Assembly (NCBI RefSeq): GCF_022605725.1
Contig: NC_065563.1
Location: 8,086,518 to 8,150,517 of the forward strand
DNA: 64,000 bases
Source of the DNA: Anthonomus grandis grandis
Lineage: Eukaryota; Arthropoda; Insecta; Coleoptera; Curculionidae
Direction of reading: 5' to 3'
Both the position numbers and the translations under genes were made by a program. Positions within the stretch are counted from its first letter, which is position 1, and the number at the start of each line of letters is the position of its first letter. Below the pieces are notes generated by a model that did no database searches, was not told the origin of the DNA, and saw only the letters and a program-made list of their open reading frames with translations. Shown one piece after another: positions 30,192 to 40,503 of the stretch.

Positions 30192-32713
30192 GGGGAGGCT
30201 GGCCTAAAATGACATACTAGGGTAAAACAACATAGGTACAAAATCTCCAACTTGGCAACAGTATTTTTCGGAATAACTTTATGTCAACAGTGTCTCGGCA
30301 TGTCTTTATATTACGCGTATTAAAAATATCGAGATTACTTTGGCGTTAACGTTCATAGGACGTCCTTTGTATTTTTTCAAGTCTACAAAATGTTTGTGTT
30401 TTAAAACAGAAGATTTAACTAAAGTATTTAAAGTTTAATTTTTTACGCTCTAACCTAATTACAGGTATGTATTAATCTTATTTATTGGTAAAATAACAAC
30501 ATTTTAACATTTTTTTTGATAAATAACATTTTTATAAATAAACATGTGTTTGTGGTGCAAGTTGGGTAAAATGACATAGGACCTATATGGCTAAAATGAC
30601 ATAGTATGTCATTTTGCTCTTATTTTTTTAGTTTCTCAAAATAAATTGTTTCTTCTTATTTTTTTTAGAATGGTTGGAAATTACTCAAGAAAAACCACGC
30701 GTCAGTCTTGGGATCCGTTACAGATGCAAAAAGCTATTGCGGCAGTACAAAATGGAGAAATGGGCTGGCTCAAAGCTTCAAAAATATTTGGCGTACCCCA
30801 GGCTACGCTAAGCAGACGAGCATCGGACAAAAATAAAAGAGTCAAAGCTGCTGATAAGGGTCTAGGCCGATACGAAACCACGTTTTCCGTAGAGTTGGAG
30901 AGGGACCTAGTTCAACATATCAAATTATTGGAATCTTGTTTATTTGGTTTATCATGCGATGAAGTTCGTTCCTTGGCGTATCAACTGGCAGAAAGAAATG
31001 GAATTGCACACAGGTTCAACTCAACTACTAAAATGGCTGGTTGGGATTGGCTACGTGGATTTAGGTCCAGAAACCCCGATATATCTCTTAGAAAGCCTGA
31101 AGCTACTTCGGCCACTAGAGCACAATCCTTCAATAAACCGCTAATTGCTAATTTTTTTAGAACTTTTCAAGAGACAATTGAAAAAGAGCATATCAACCCC
31201 ACACGCATTTGGAATGTAGACGAATCTGGCCTGTCTACTGTCCAAAAACCTAGCCGAATACTTGCTACCAAAGGTCGAAAACAAGTTGGCATAATTTCAA
31301 GTGCTGAAAGGGGGCAGCATATTACAGCTATGGTTTGCATGAGCGCAGTAGGAGCCTATATTCCCCCATCATTAATTTTTCCCAGAAAAAACTGGAAAAA
31401 GGAACTGACCGACGAGGCTCCCTTAGGTACATTGGGAATAGCTCAGGAGACAGGCTGGATGACGGGCGAGATTTTTCTAAAATGGATGCAACATTTTAGA
31501 GAATATTCTAATCCTTCAAAGGCAAATAAAGTGTTACTTCTGGTTGATGGTCATGCTAGCCATAAAACTCTAGCTTTGCTAAAGAAAATGGAATAGAAAT
31601 GATATGTTTCCCACCTCATTGCACCCACCGGCTGCAACCTTTAGATGTATGCTTTTTTCGGCCATTAAAAACATTTTATGATCAAGAAGTTACAAAATGG
31701 CTAAAATGTCATCCAGGCAGAACTGTTTCTTCATATCAGATTGGCGGGTTATTTGCTGCAGCATATGGAAAAGCAGCTACAAATCAAAATGCTGTAAGTG
31801 GGTTTATGAAAACAGGAATATGGCCGCTAAACCCAGATATATTTCCTGATTATCTGTTTAACCCTGCAATGGTCACAGATAGATATCAAGATGGTGATAG
31901 TCAAGTGGCTAACCATTCATTGAATATAAACAATATTTCAGTTATTCGCCCACAAGACATTTCCCCTCTTCCAAGCTCATCCGGGATACAAGCAAACCCA
32001 AGAAAGCGGAAGGCAGAACGAACCAAAGTGCTTACGAGTACCCCAATATTAGAGAAACTTAAAGCTAGAGAAGCGGGAAAACAAGCTGCTGAATTTCGCA
32101 AAGCCGCGAAACGAACCAAAATAAATGTAACTCATTTAGTTGAAAGCCCTGAAAGTTTAAAAGAAGTTATTCAAATCAAAGAAGTTGCCAAAGAAAGTAA
32201 AAACCGCATAACACGTAAGGCTGCTATAGTAGCATCCGAACACTTTGTCCCAATGGACGAAAACTCTGATAATGAAGAGCCGTTTCAAGATGAAGACAAC
32301 GAAGATGATCCCCCTGTCTATATTGTAACAGTTTGTACTCTATGTCCAAGGAAACATGGGTTAGATGTCAATCGTGCTCGAAATGGGCACATTGTGAGTG
32401 TGCTGGTATTTTTAAAAGAAGCAAACAATATATATGTGAACTTTGTTAATTTTAACTTGTAATGACCTTATGTACCCATGTAAGTTTCTTATGTCATTTT
32501 ACCCAAGTATGCTTGGGTAAAATGACACATTTACATATTTCTTTTTATGTTTTTTTCGCCAGGATTATTCATTTATTTAAAAAAAATTAGGTTATATTCT
32601 TATTATAAACCTTTAGTATTATAAATTACTAATGATTTTGTATGTTTACATTAAAAGAATAAAAAATTAATAAGCAAAAATAAAGTGGTATGTCATTTTA
32701 GGCCAGTCTCCCC
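30192..32713 (+). mobile_element. Pogo-like DNA transposon, 2522 bp
   Basis: Inverted ends GGGGAGGCTGGCCTAAAATG (30192) and their complement (ending 32713) match over about 26 bp with one mismatch. TA flanks both (30190-30191 and 32714-32715). The string TAAAATGACAT or its complement recurs near both ends (about 30205, 30570, 30593, 30605, 32492, 32517 and 32690). It contains a transposase gene with two frameshifts. Confidence 0.92.
30670..32449 (+). pseudogene. Pogo-like transposase with C-terminal zinc finger, two frameshifts
   Basis: It starts at ATG 30670. Domain order is a psq-type helix-turn-helix (KAIAAVQNGEMGWLKASKIF), a CENP-B-like second DNA-binding domain, and a DDE_1 core with IWNVDESGLS (Asp 184) and LLLVDGHASH (Asp 293). 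The core continues in another frame with HRLQPLDVCFFRPLK (third Asp). A one-base loss at about 31577 causes an early stop at 31594. A second shift near 32335 hides the true end, a Cys/His cluster WVRCQSCSKWAHCECAG ending ICELC-stop at 32447-32449. A splice-acceptor-like tract directly precedes the ATG. Confidence 0.85.
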
Positions 32714-32715
32714 TA

Positions 32716-33086
32716 CGAATGCTAGTTAAAATGACAAAAACCGCATATATTTTTTACAACCAAAATAAATTGAAATAAAGTTGAGATACAAGGATCTTAA
32801 AATAAATGTTGTTAGATTGAATGAGATATATGTAACTAATTTATTAATAGTGTTTTATTTGGTTTAATGTTTTTCATGTTACATTATTTAAATAATAGAA
32901 TTAAAATTCTTAACAGGAAAAATACTTATATAAAAATAAGGTTATTTTTTTTAACTTAAACCAAACTAACTTAAGTTATTGCTAGAAAACTTAAAACGAA
33001 TAAAAAACAAAGGTTATTCGTGACTTAATGAATTATAAAAATAATGATAATCGCAGTGAATTACAGATTTTAGAGTTTTTTTAGTA
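32716..33086. other. AT-rich intergenic DNA, nothing recognised
   Basis: No ORF or repeat ends were recognised between the pogo-like element and the target duplication of the next hAT. Confidence 0.5.
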
Positions 33087-33094
33087 GTTTAAGC

Positions 33095-35129
33095 CAGTGG
33101 CGTATCCAGGATTCATTCCTGGGGGGGGGGGGGCAACATGGTTTATCACCATTTAATATACAATATACTTACATATGTATTTATGTGTATGTTAGTTAAT
33201 TTTTTTGGCCTATTATCGGAGATATGGTATTATTCATCAGGAAGGGAGAAATAATTACCATCTTTTTGAAATGCTTTTATTAATTTAAAAGCTACAAAAA
33301 TAAAGAAAAATCAAAGATACTAATATAATATATGGATAATAAAACAGGCACAAGGCAAACAAAAAATTATTCTAAAGTAACAAAAACAAATTGACTCCTA
33401 AAAAAACTAAACAAGATCAAAACTCAATTAGGTATCTATATAAAACACCAAAAAAAGCCAAATAAAACTAAATATCAATATCAAGGAAATTCCTCGATTT
33501 AAGCTGCATTTCGTTAAGTACTTCCTCGGCACTAACTGAGATTTCTGAATATACATACAGAAAAGTTAAACCATTTAATCTGTCTTCACTTATTGTATTT
33601 CGTAAGTAAGTCTTTAACAATTTAAGTGTAGAAAATTTTCTTTCAGGGGTTGTTGTGCTTACAGGTAAAGTACAAAAAATCTTTAACAGTATAAATATAT
33701 TGGAAAATATATCCTGATCACACATTACTAGGGCATCGAGAGCGGAGCTCGGATATTTTTCTGGTGCACAGGCTTCAAATTTTCTATACCAAAGTTTGAG
33801 TTCAGCAGAAACCATAGTAAATGAACAATTTTCTAAATCATTTTTATAAAAATTTACCAAATACTTAAGACTTTGAAGTTGATTATCAAGTTTCTTATTT
33901 ACTGATGGAATCAGACAGTTAAATGATTGTAATATATCTTTATGTTTAACAAATCTCTCTTCTAATTGTAATAAGACGCAATCTAAAAACGGAATAAATA
34001 TTGATATTCTGAAATATTCTTCAGTTGTGTTAGTTTCAAAATTTGCCCTATTTTTTTGTCTGCTAGTTATGCGTGGTTTTGTTATTTCTAAACCAAATAA
34101 TTTGTTTATATTTTTTTTGCCTCTGCAAAAATAGTTGCAAAACTATTATCTGCTTTATGACGTAAATCTTTAAGCTCTTTTAAGCAATCTTCAGCCAGTA
34201 ATATTGCTTTGCTTAAATCAATATTAACTGATTGCAGCAACTTTGATAATGGAGTGGTAAATGCAAAAACATGTTCAATTACATAAAGAGTAATGAGGAA
34301 TTCTGATGTACTTAAGGTGTTTAGTAACAACTTGCTACAAGTAGACGTTTCTTTGTCTGGCCACTCAGCTATTTCTTCTAAAGCCAATACCACAGAATTT
34401 AAAAGCTCTCTCATTACGCTTACTGAATCTTGTCTTTGAACCCATCTAGTAGCACAAAGTTGTTTTAATCTGTCTCGTCTTGATCTCTCATTATCCGGCA
34501 TTTCATTTACTTTTTTTGTTAAAATATTTTGACGTTTGGGAGTATTAAAAAAATTGTAAGCATTTTCAATAACACCCATGCAATTTCGTACAGCCTGGAC
34601 AGAACATGCATCGGATATAGCAAGGTTAAGGGAGTGTGAGACGCAATGAACATATAAAGCTATAGGATATTCCTTTCTTATAATAGCATGTACCCCAGAA
34701 AACTGACCACCCATTGCCGCTGCCCCATCGTAACCCTGGCCTTTAAGATTATTTAAATCTAAACCCGAGTTTGTCAAATTTTCGATAATTGTTTTTGCTA
34801 AATTATGCCCAGTGGTTGAAGTTACCGGAATAAATTGAAGAAAGGACTCTTTAATAGATAAATTATCGCATACGTACCGAACGCAAAGAACAAACTCTAT
34901 TTTGGCAATATCAGTTGTCTCATCTGCCAAGATTGCATAATATTTTGCAGATTTTACTTCTGCTATTATTTTTCGAAAAATATTTGTTTTACATGCATTT
35001 ATTATTTCGTTTTGTATTGTACTACTTAAATATGTTGCGTTATTAGCAGAACTCAATATATGTTTTTTCTCCCTAGCTTTTCTGGGAGGGGCAATTGCCC
35101 CCTTTGCCCCCCCCCTGGATACGCCCCTG
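33095..35129 (-). mobile_element. hAT transposon (ZMYM1-like), deletion derivative
   Basis: The ends CAGTGGCGTATCCAGG (33095) and the complement of CAGGGGCGTATCCAGG (ending 35129) are inverted repeats, flanked by a perfect 8 bp duplication gtttaagc (33087-33094 and 35130-35137). Each end carries a homopolymeric G or C run. The transposase lacks its N-terminal zinc-finger part: the coding similarity starts about 30 bp inside the right terminus. It is therefore non-autonomous. Confidence 0.93.
33468..35100 (-). pseudogene. hAT transposase, N-terminally deleted and broken
   Basis: 35056-34106 has YYAILADETTDIAKIEF (first Asp), GQGYDGAAAMGGQFSG (second Asp) and LYVHCVSHSLNLAISD. After breaks near 34110 and 33860 the frame ends with a VSTTTPERKFSTLKLLKTYLRN dimerisation motif containing the third catalytic Glu. 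No ATG precedes the first block. The family's zinc-finger N-terminus has been removed by deletion up to the right inverted repeat. Confidence 0.88.
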
Positions 35130-35137
35130 GTTTAAGC

Positions 35138-35700
35138 TATTATACTTATCGCGAAAGATTGGAAGTCTAACTTGTACTTTGTGCATCTTAGTGCTCTAAT
35201 ATCTGTAACACGAGGGTCACCAGTTCTTTTCCCAGGACGTATCGAATTAAAATATTTTAGATCAGAGAAGTTAAGAAAAATGTAAGATATATTTTACTTT
35301 GTATGATCCTGATTTTGAATGTCGTCTTGAGTCTTAAATTATCTAAACGTAGATGGATGGAATCGATGTTTCTATTCTTTTTTCTGGTTTCAATGATTAT
35401 AGATTATACAAAAATACGATAGTATTTTTGTATTATGTGGTAAATGAAATATTGGGGAAAGGTTATGAAAGCAGTTATACAGGGTAACAAAACTGAAATT
35501 GCAAACAAATTCCACAAATATCTCACTGAAGCGGAACCAAAATTACTAGAAAAACAACTGCATATTCCATTTTCCAGGGTTTTTCAATCCAACATTGTTA
35601 AGTATTCCCGTAGAATTGGATGATATGATAAAGAAATTTTTGACATAAAGTATAATAAAAATCCTGCAGTCTCCCTCTACTTATTTATTAAACATGATTC
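35138..35700. other. Intergenic DNA, nothing recognised
   Basis: AT-rich with no recognisable ORF. It ends near the hammerhead-like fold. Confidence 0.45.
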
Positions 35701-35723
35701 AGTTTTTTAAAATTCCCGACTTG

Positions 35724-35751
35724 TTTCGGACACAGCGGTGTCCATCATCAG
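35724..35751 (-). ncRNA. Hammerhead-ribozyme-like core (candidate)
   Basis: On the minus strand the order is CUGAUGA, one extra U, a perfect 6 bp hairpin GGACAC/GUGUCC with loop CGCU, then GAAA. This is the conserved-core layout of hammerhead ribozymes, which Penelope-like retroelements are known to carry. The extra U after CUGAUGA departs from consensus, and I could not complete stems I and III. It may be a degraded or coincidental match. Confidence 0.3.
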
Positions 35752-36028
35752 AGGATACTAAAAGGAAATAGCTCTGAACCCAGAAACAAAAAGTCAAACA
35801 AACACAGAAAAAAACTTAAAATTAATATAAGGCAGATTTTTTTTTATTTATTTCTTTTTTAGTTTTATTATTTTAATTTTATTTGTTTACATTCTGTTGT
35901 TGACAAGTACCGAATAGTATGCAAAAAACCTACTAAACTCAAACGTAAGTGACATCTATGGTGACAAGTCCTAAAAGTACATACCATGGTACCTGATAAT
36001 GTGTTACTAGAATTTTTGGAGAAAGCAA

Positions 36029-37633
36029 GAGGGAAGTAGAAGGTTTATACAGGGTGTTTCAGAACTATGGGATCAAACTTCTGGGGGTTGTTCAGTGCAA
36101 CAGAAGAATCCATTTGAGTATAGGAACCCATGTCCGGAAATGCGTCACTACGCCACTACGGCCCTAAGACGCGTTAAAATTTATAAAAAACATTAATTAC
36201 CTAAATAGAATCTGCTGCATTTATTTTTACCTTTTGTACATGATACCATAACAACAATTGTTTAAAATCAACGCTTATCAATGTCAATTCTCAATGCCAT
36301 GTTTAAAAATTTTATAGCTTACAATTTTTAAACATTTATTGCTAATGGAAAACTTTACTAATCAAGAATTGGCGGATATGCATTTGGCATACGGAGTAAC
36401 AAACTGCAATGCACGAGCAGCATCGCGGTTGGTCATGAACGTTTTCTCGAACGACAGCATCTTGGATACAAAAAGTTTATTGCGGTTCATCGGCGGCTCG
36501 CTGAGACAGGCATGTTTAAGACCAAGATGCATGATACTGTCGAAACGTAAGAATGGTCGAATTTGGAGAAAAGTGCTTCAGCGAGTTGCCGATGAACCAT
36601 CAAATAGCACACGTGACGTCGCTAAGAATATGAATACGAGTAACGCTTTTGTCTGGCGGGTACTACACGAGCAACAAGTCCATCCTTACCACTTCCAGAA
36701 AGTTCAAGGTGTGACTGCAGCCGATTATCATCCTAGAGTTCAATTTTGTCGATGGCTTCTGGATCACATCATTGCACAACCAAATTTGTTACGATATGTT
36801 TTGCGGACCGATGAAGCCTCTTTCACAAGAGACGGTATTTCTAATAGTAAGAATAGCCATGTTTGTGACGAAGAAAATCCTTATGCAATTTTTCCAAGAA
36901 AACATCAGAATCGTTGGTCTGTCAACGTATGGGCAGGCATTGTTGATGATTATTTAATTGGGCCATACCTTCTACCGGAACGGTTAACAGGGCCTATTTA
37001 TCTGCGTTTCTTGTAGGAAGTTCTCCCAGAACTCCTTGAAAATGTTCCACTAAACGTTAGACAGCAAATGTGGTTTCAGCATGATGGAACGCCGGCTCAC
37101 TTTGCTGTACAAGTACGCGAGTATTTGGCTCAGCGGTTTGGGCACCGTTGGATTGCCAGAGGTGGAGCAGTTTCTTGGCCTCCTAGGTCACCCGATTTAA
37201 CGTCGCTCGATTTTTTCTTGTGGGGACATGTAAAGTCTTTAGTCTACGAAACTCCAGTAGAATCAGAGCTAGACTTAATTGGACGAATAACAGCAGCATT
37301 TGAAATAATTCAAAACGAGGATCAAATTTTTAGTGTAGTCCGCCGAAATCATGTGCGGCGTTTAAATCGGTGTATTGAGGTTGGAGGAAGACATTTTGAA
37401 CAATTGTTTTGATGGTATCATATACAAAAGGCAAAAATAAATGCATCAGATCCTATTTAGGTAATTAATATTTTTTCTAAATTTAAACGCGTCTTATGGC
37501 CGTAGTGGCGTAGTGACACATTTCCGGACATGGGTTCCTATACTCAAATTGATTCTACTGTTGCACTGAACAACCCCTAGAAGTTTGATCCCATAGTTCT
37601 GAAACACCCTGTATAAACCTTCTACTTTCCTCT
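36029..37633 (+). mobile_element. Second DD41D Tc1/mariner element
   Basis: The arms beginning CAGGGTGTTTCAGAACTATG (36050) and their complement (ending 37611) match inwards for about 220 bp. Outside the expected TA the inversion continues (AAGTAGAAGGTTTA on the left, its complement on the right), so the true ends are near 36029 and 37633. The + strand encodes one transposase between the arms. Confidence 0.85.
36345..37412 (+). pseudogene. DD41D transposase interrupted by a single in-frame stop
   Basis: From ATG 36345 (MENFTNQELADMHLAYG) the frame runs to 37412, broken only by TAG at 37014-37016. The TAG sits after YLRFL where a CAG (Gln) codon would fit. Motifs: helix-turn-helix with STRDVAKNMNTSNAFVWRVL; VLRTDEASFT (Asp 156); FQHDGTPAHF (Asp 247); and SPDLTSLDFFLWG (Asp 289), giving DD(90)D(41)D. 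It is related to the element at 15.9-18.8 kb but clearly a different family. It is almost intact. Confidence 0.88.
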
Positions 37634-37885
37634 ATGGCGCGGTTAACATAATGATTAGTACGTTGTGAAGAAGGAAAGCAATGGATCAGTATCTACTAGA
37701 TAAAATAAATTGTAAAGGGCAAGGACGATGTATTAAGAGTCTATGAAGAGTTAAAACATAATGAGAATTAAATTATTAAGAAATAATAAATAAAAGAATA
37801 CTCACTTTTCCAAGTACAAGAAAAGAATTAATTGAAAAAGTGAGTACAAGCGTTGATTATTTATTTATTATTTGTTAAAAAAAAT
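37634..37885. other. Intergenic DNA, nothing recognised
   Basis: AT-rich spacer with no ORF or termini recognised. Confidence 0.45.
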
Positions 37886-38160
37886 ATCCACAGAAATGTA
37901 AAACAAAAAATTTCGTGCTTCTGAGAGCTGTAGTCTATCTTGATGCATCAATTTTTAATTCTATGGACACCATCCCACAAAGCACAGATCTGCCTTCCCG
38001 TTTCCATAGATTTTAATTTTTTCATATTCAGATCCAAGAAAGCGCCAAAGTACTACCATGCCGATTTGACAACTGACAGATAGTTACGATAAACAACCGA
38101 TTTGTTCCAACGTTGCCGATTAAATTGTCAATTAGTTCAATGAAATCGTTTATTTCCATC
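37886..38160. repeat. Dispersed repeat, copy 2
   Basis: It shares ordered blocks with 28860-29260 (a ccacag.aatgtaaaac block, a aaagtactacc block, a taaacaaccgatt.gttcca block and a tcaattagtt block), but the block order differs. It is an unclassified interspersed repeat. Confidence 0.5.
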
Positions 38161-38260
38161 GCCATCATAACAATGTATAGGAATTGTCAATAAGAAACTA
38201 CAATGCTAATAAAAATAGTATAAAATTACAAGATATGAAAGGAAACAAATTTAACTAACT

Positions 38261-40501
38261 TTAGTGAATAAATCTATAGTTAAAGAAATCTGTCAACGAG
38301 TAAAAAGGACAGTCTGCTAACATGGCCCTAAGAGCTTTCTTAAAAGTTGGAAAAGTCTTAGCTCTCTTTATTCTACATGGGAGATGATTAAAAATTTTAA
38401 GAGATGTAATTTCCGGACCATCCTGTACCTGCGACAACCGGGTAAAAGGGATGTATAATTTATCTGCATTTCGAGTTTTATAAAAATTAAGATCTCCAGA
38501 TCTCATGTAGTTGGAAAGATTTTTATGTACTTGACGTGCGCACTCCAAGGTATAGATTATAGTTGGGATTTTTTCTTTTTTAAAAGTACGTCGGCAAGTT
38601 TCTCTGAAGGAAAGTCTAAACATCGTACGTACAATGCGCTTTTGATTTATTAGCACTCTCCCAATACTGGAGGAATTACCCCAAGCTAATAAGGCATAGG
38701 ATAGAGTGGAATGCACTGAGGCATAATAAAAGCTTTTAAGTGTATATGCATCCACATATTCTCGAAGCTGCCAGATGGCATAATTGCTGCGGGACAATCT
38801 ACTGCACACATATTCCGCCTGAAGATCCCACGATAGATGTCTATCAATTACAATTCCCAAAAACTTGGCGGAGTGTTATTGGATGATGCTACTTGACCCC
38901 TCTCTAAAGAGTAAGCTCCAGTCCTGAATAGCTCGAATCGGAGTGAAAACAATGAAATTGGTTTTCAAACTATTCAAACAAAGACCATTTTTCTGGCACC
39001 ACCCCGCAATATGAGCTGTACACTTGCTGGCTTTTGAGTGGATAGACTGATAGTCAGTACCTCTGAGATAATTGCTGATGTAACGTCGGCAAAAAGTGTT
39101 ATGTAGCTGTCATTAACCAGGAGAGGCAAGTCATTCATAAGAAGTAAAAGCAAAATTAGTCCAAGAACACTACCCTGTGGAACCCCAGTGACGACAGTTG
39201 CCCAATTAGATATGGTCACCTGACCACTAACTTTCAATCTAACAGTCTGGGATCTACCTGTCAAATATGATTGAAGCTATTTATAAGCCGCACCTCTTAT
39301 ACCATAATGAAAGGTCTTATAAATAAATAAATAAATAATGGCTTTATTTGTACTTTTCAATAGTGTACATAGGCGAAGTCTAGCCAAAGGCTAATCTACT
39401 TAACCTATAATGTAATAGTAAAAACTTGTAATAGTAAAGCATGATTAATGGTATCAAATGATTAAGTAAGATCAAAAAAGATGCCAACAGATTTTAACTT
39501 CAATTCAAAATTATTCAATATATTTGTATAACAAGATATTATGGCATCTGATGTAGAGAGTCCAGACCTGAATTCAAAATGATGACAGGACAGTATAGCA
39601 AAAGAATCTAAAAACGCAATAAGTCTTCTTTTAAAAGATTTTGCGAAGGCCTTTGAGAATACAGACAGGAGAGCAATAGGCCTATAGTTATACTCTCTTC
39701 TGCTGTCTCCGCCTTTTTATGAATAACAATAAGTAACAAGTTACCTCGTCTACACCGGATGACTTAAAATTTCAAGTGTTTCACCTTCAGGAAGAGGGAA
39801 AAAGAGATTGGGATAAACTGTTAAGAGACACATTCATACCCATGGGTGCCTGAAAATTATCTGTGATCTGTCGCACTGACTCTACAAAAAAATTAATAAA
39901 GGTATTAGCAGTATTGAGGTTGCCAGTAACTTTCTTTCCATTATCAGTAACCAAATTAGGAACACACGTTGTTCCACGACTTGAGAAGTTCGTGATTGAG
40001 TTAATAATTTTCCATGAGGCTCGAGTTATATTGTTAGAAGTAAGCAACTTTGTTGAATTATAGGCTTTTGTTAGCATTTACGATATTTTCTCTATGTACC
40101 TTCAATCTCCTCCTATAGGATGTCAGTAACTCATGGTCATACACGGTCTTTATTTCCCTCATTAATTATCAATCGTGTTATCCACTGATGAGACTTTCTG
40201 TGATACGGCTTCAATTTGTTTACATAAGGAAAGCTCATATTAAATAAACTGGATAACGTGTCAAAGAAGTAAGAAAATGTACTTTCAAAATCCGGAGTCT
40301 CAATAATTGACAGCCAATGTTCTTTGGACAACAAGTTGTTAAAATAGTGTATGTTTTCATCAGAAAAGGATCAAGAACTCGTAGAAAATTTGCTTAAATC
40401 GTGACTGATTGGGTTTCCCAAGTCAAAACTCAGTATCTGAGCACAACGATCAGAAAACGCCACTTCAAAGTTTTCAGTTGAAAACAGTGCAGGTGCAGCG
40501 T
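38261..40501 (-). pseudogene. LINE ORF2 fragments (endonuclease end, RT, C-terminus)
   Basis: Leftwards: a endonuclease end (AFSDHCAQILSFDLG), a linker at 40334-40137 and 40077-39787 (RASWKIINSI, VTGNLNTANTFINFFVE), a RT palm with GVPQGSVLG at about 39190, and a catalytic box reading TLFADVTSA where FADD is expected. The C-terminal domain at 38860-38261 (GIVIDRHLSWDLQAEYVCSR, YASVHSTLSYALLAWG) ends YSLTDFFNYRFIH. The second catalytic Asp has become Val, and several stops are present. Confidence 0.78.
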
Positions 40502-40503
40502 TA

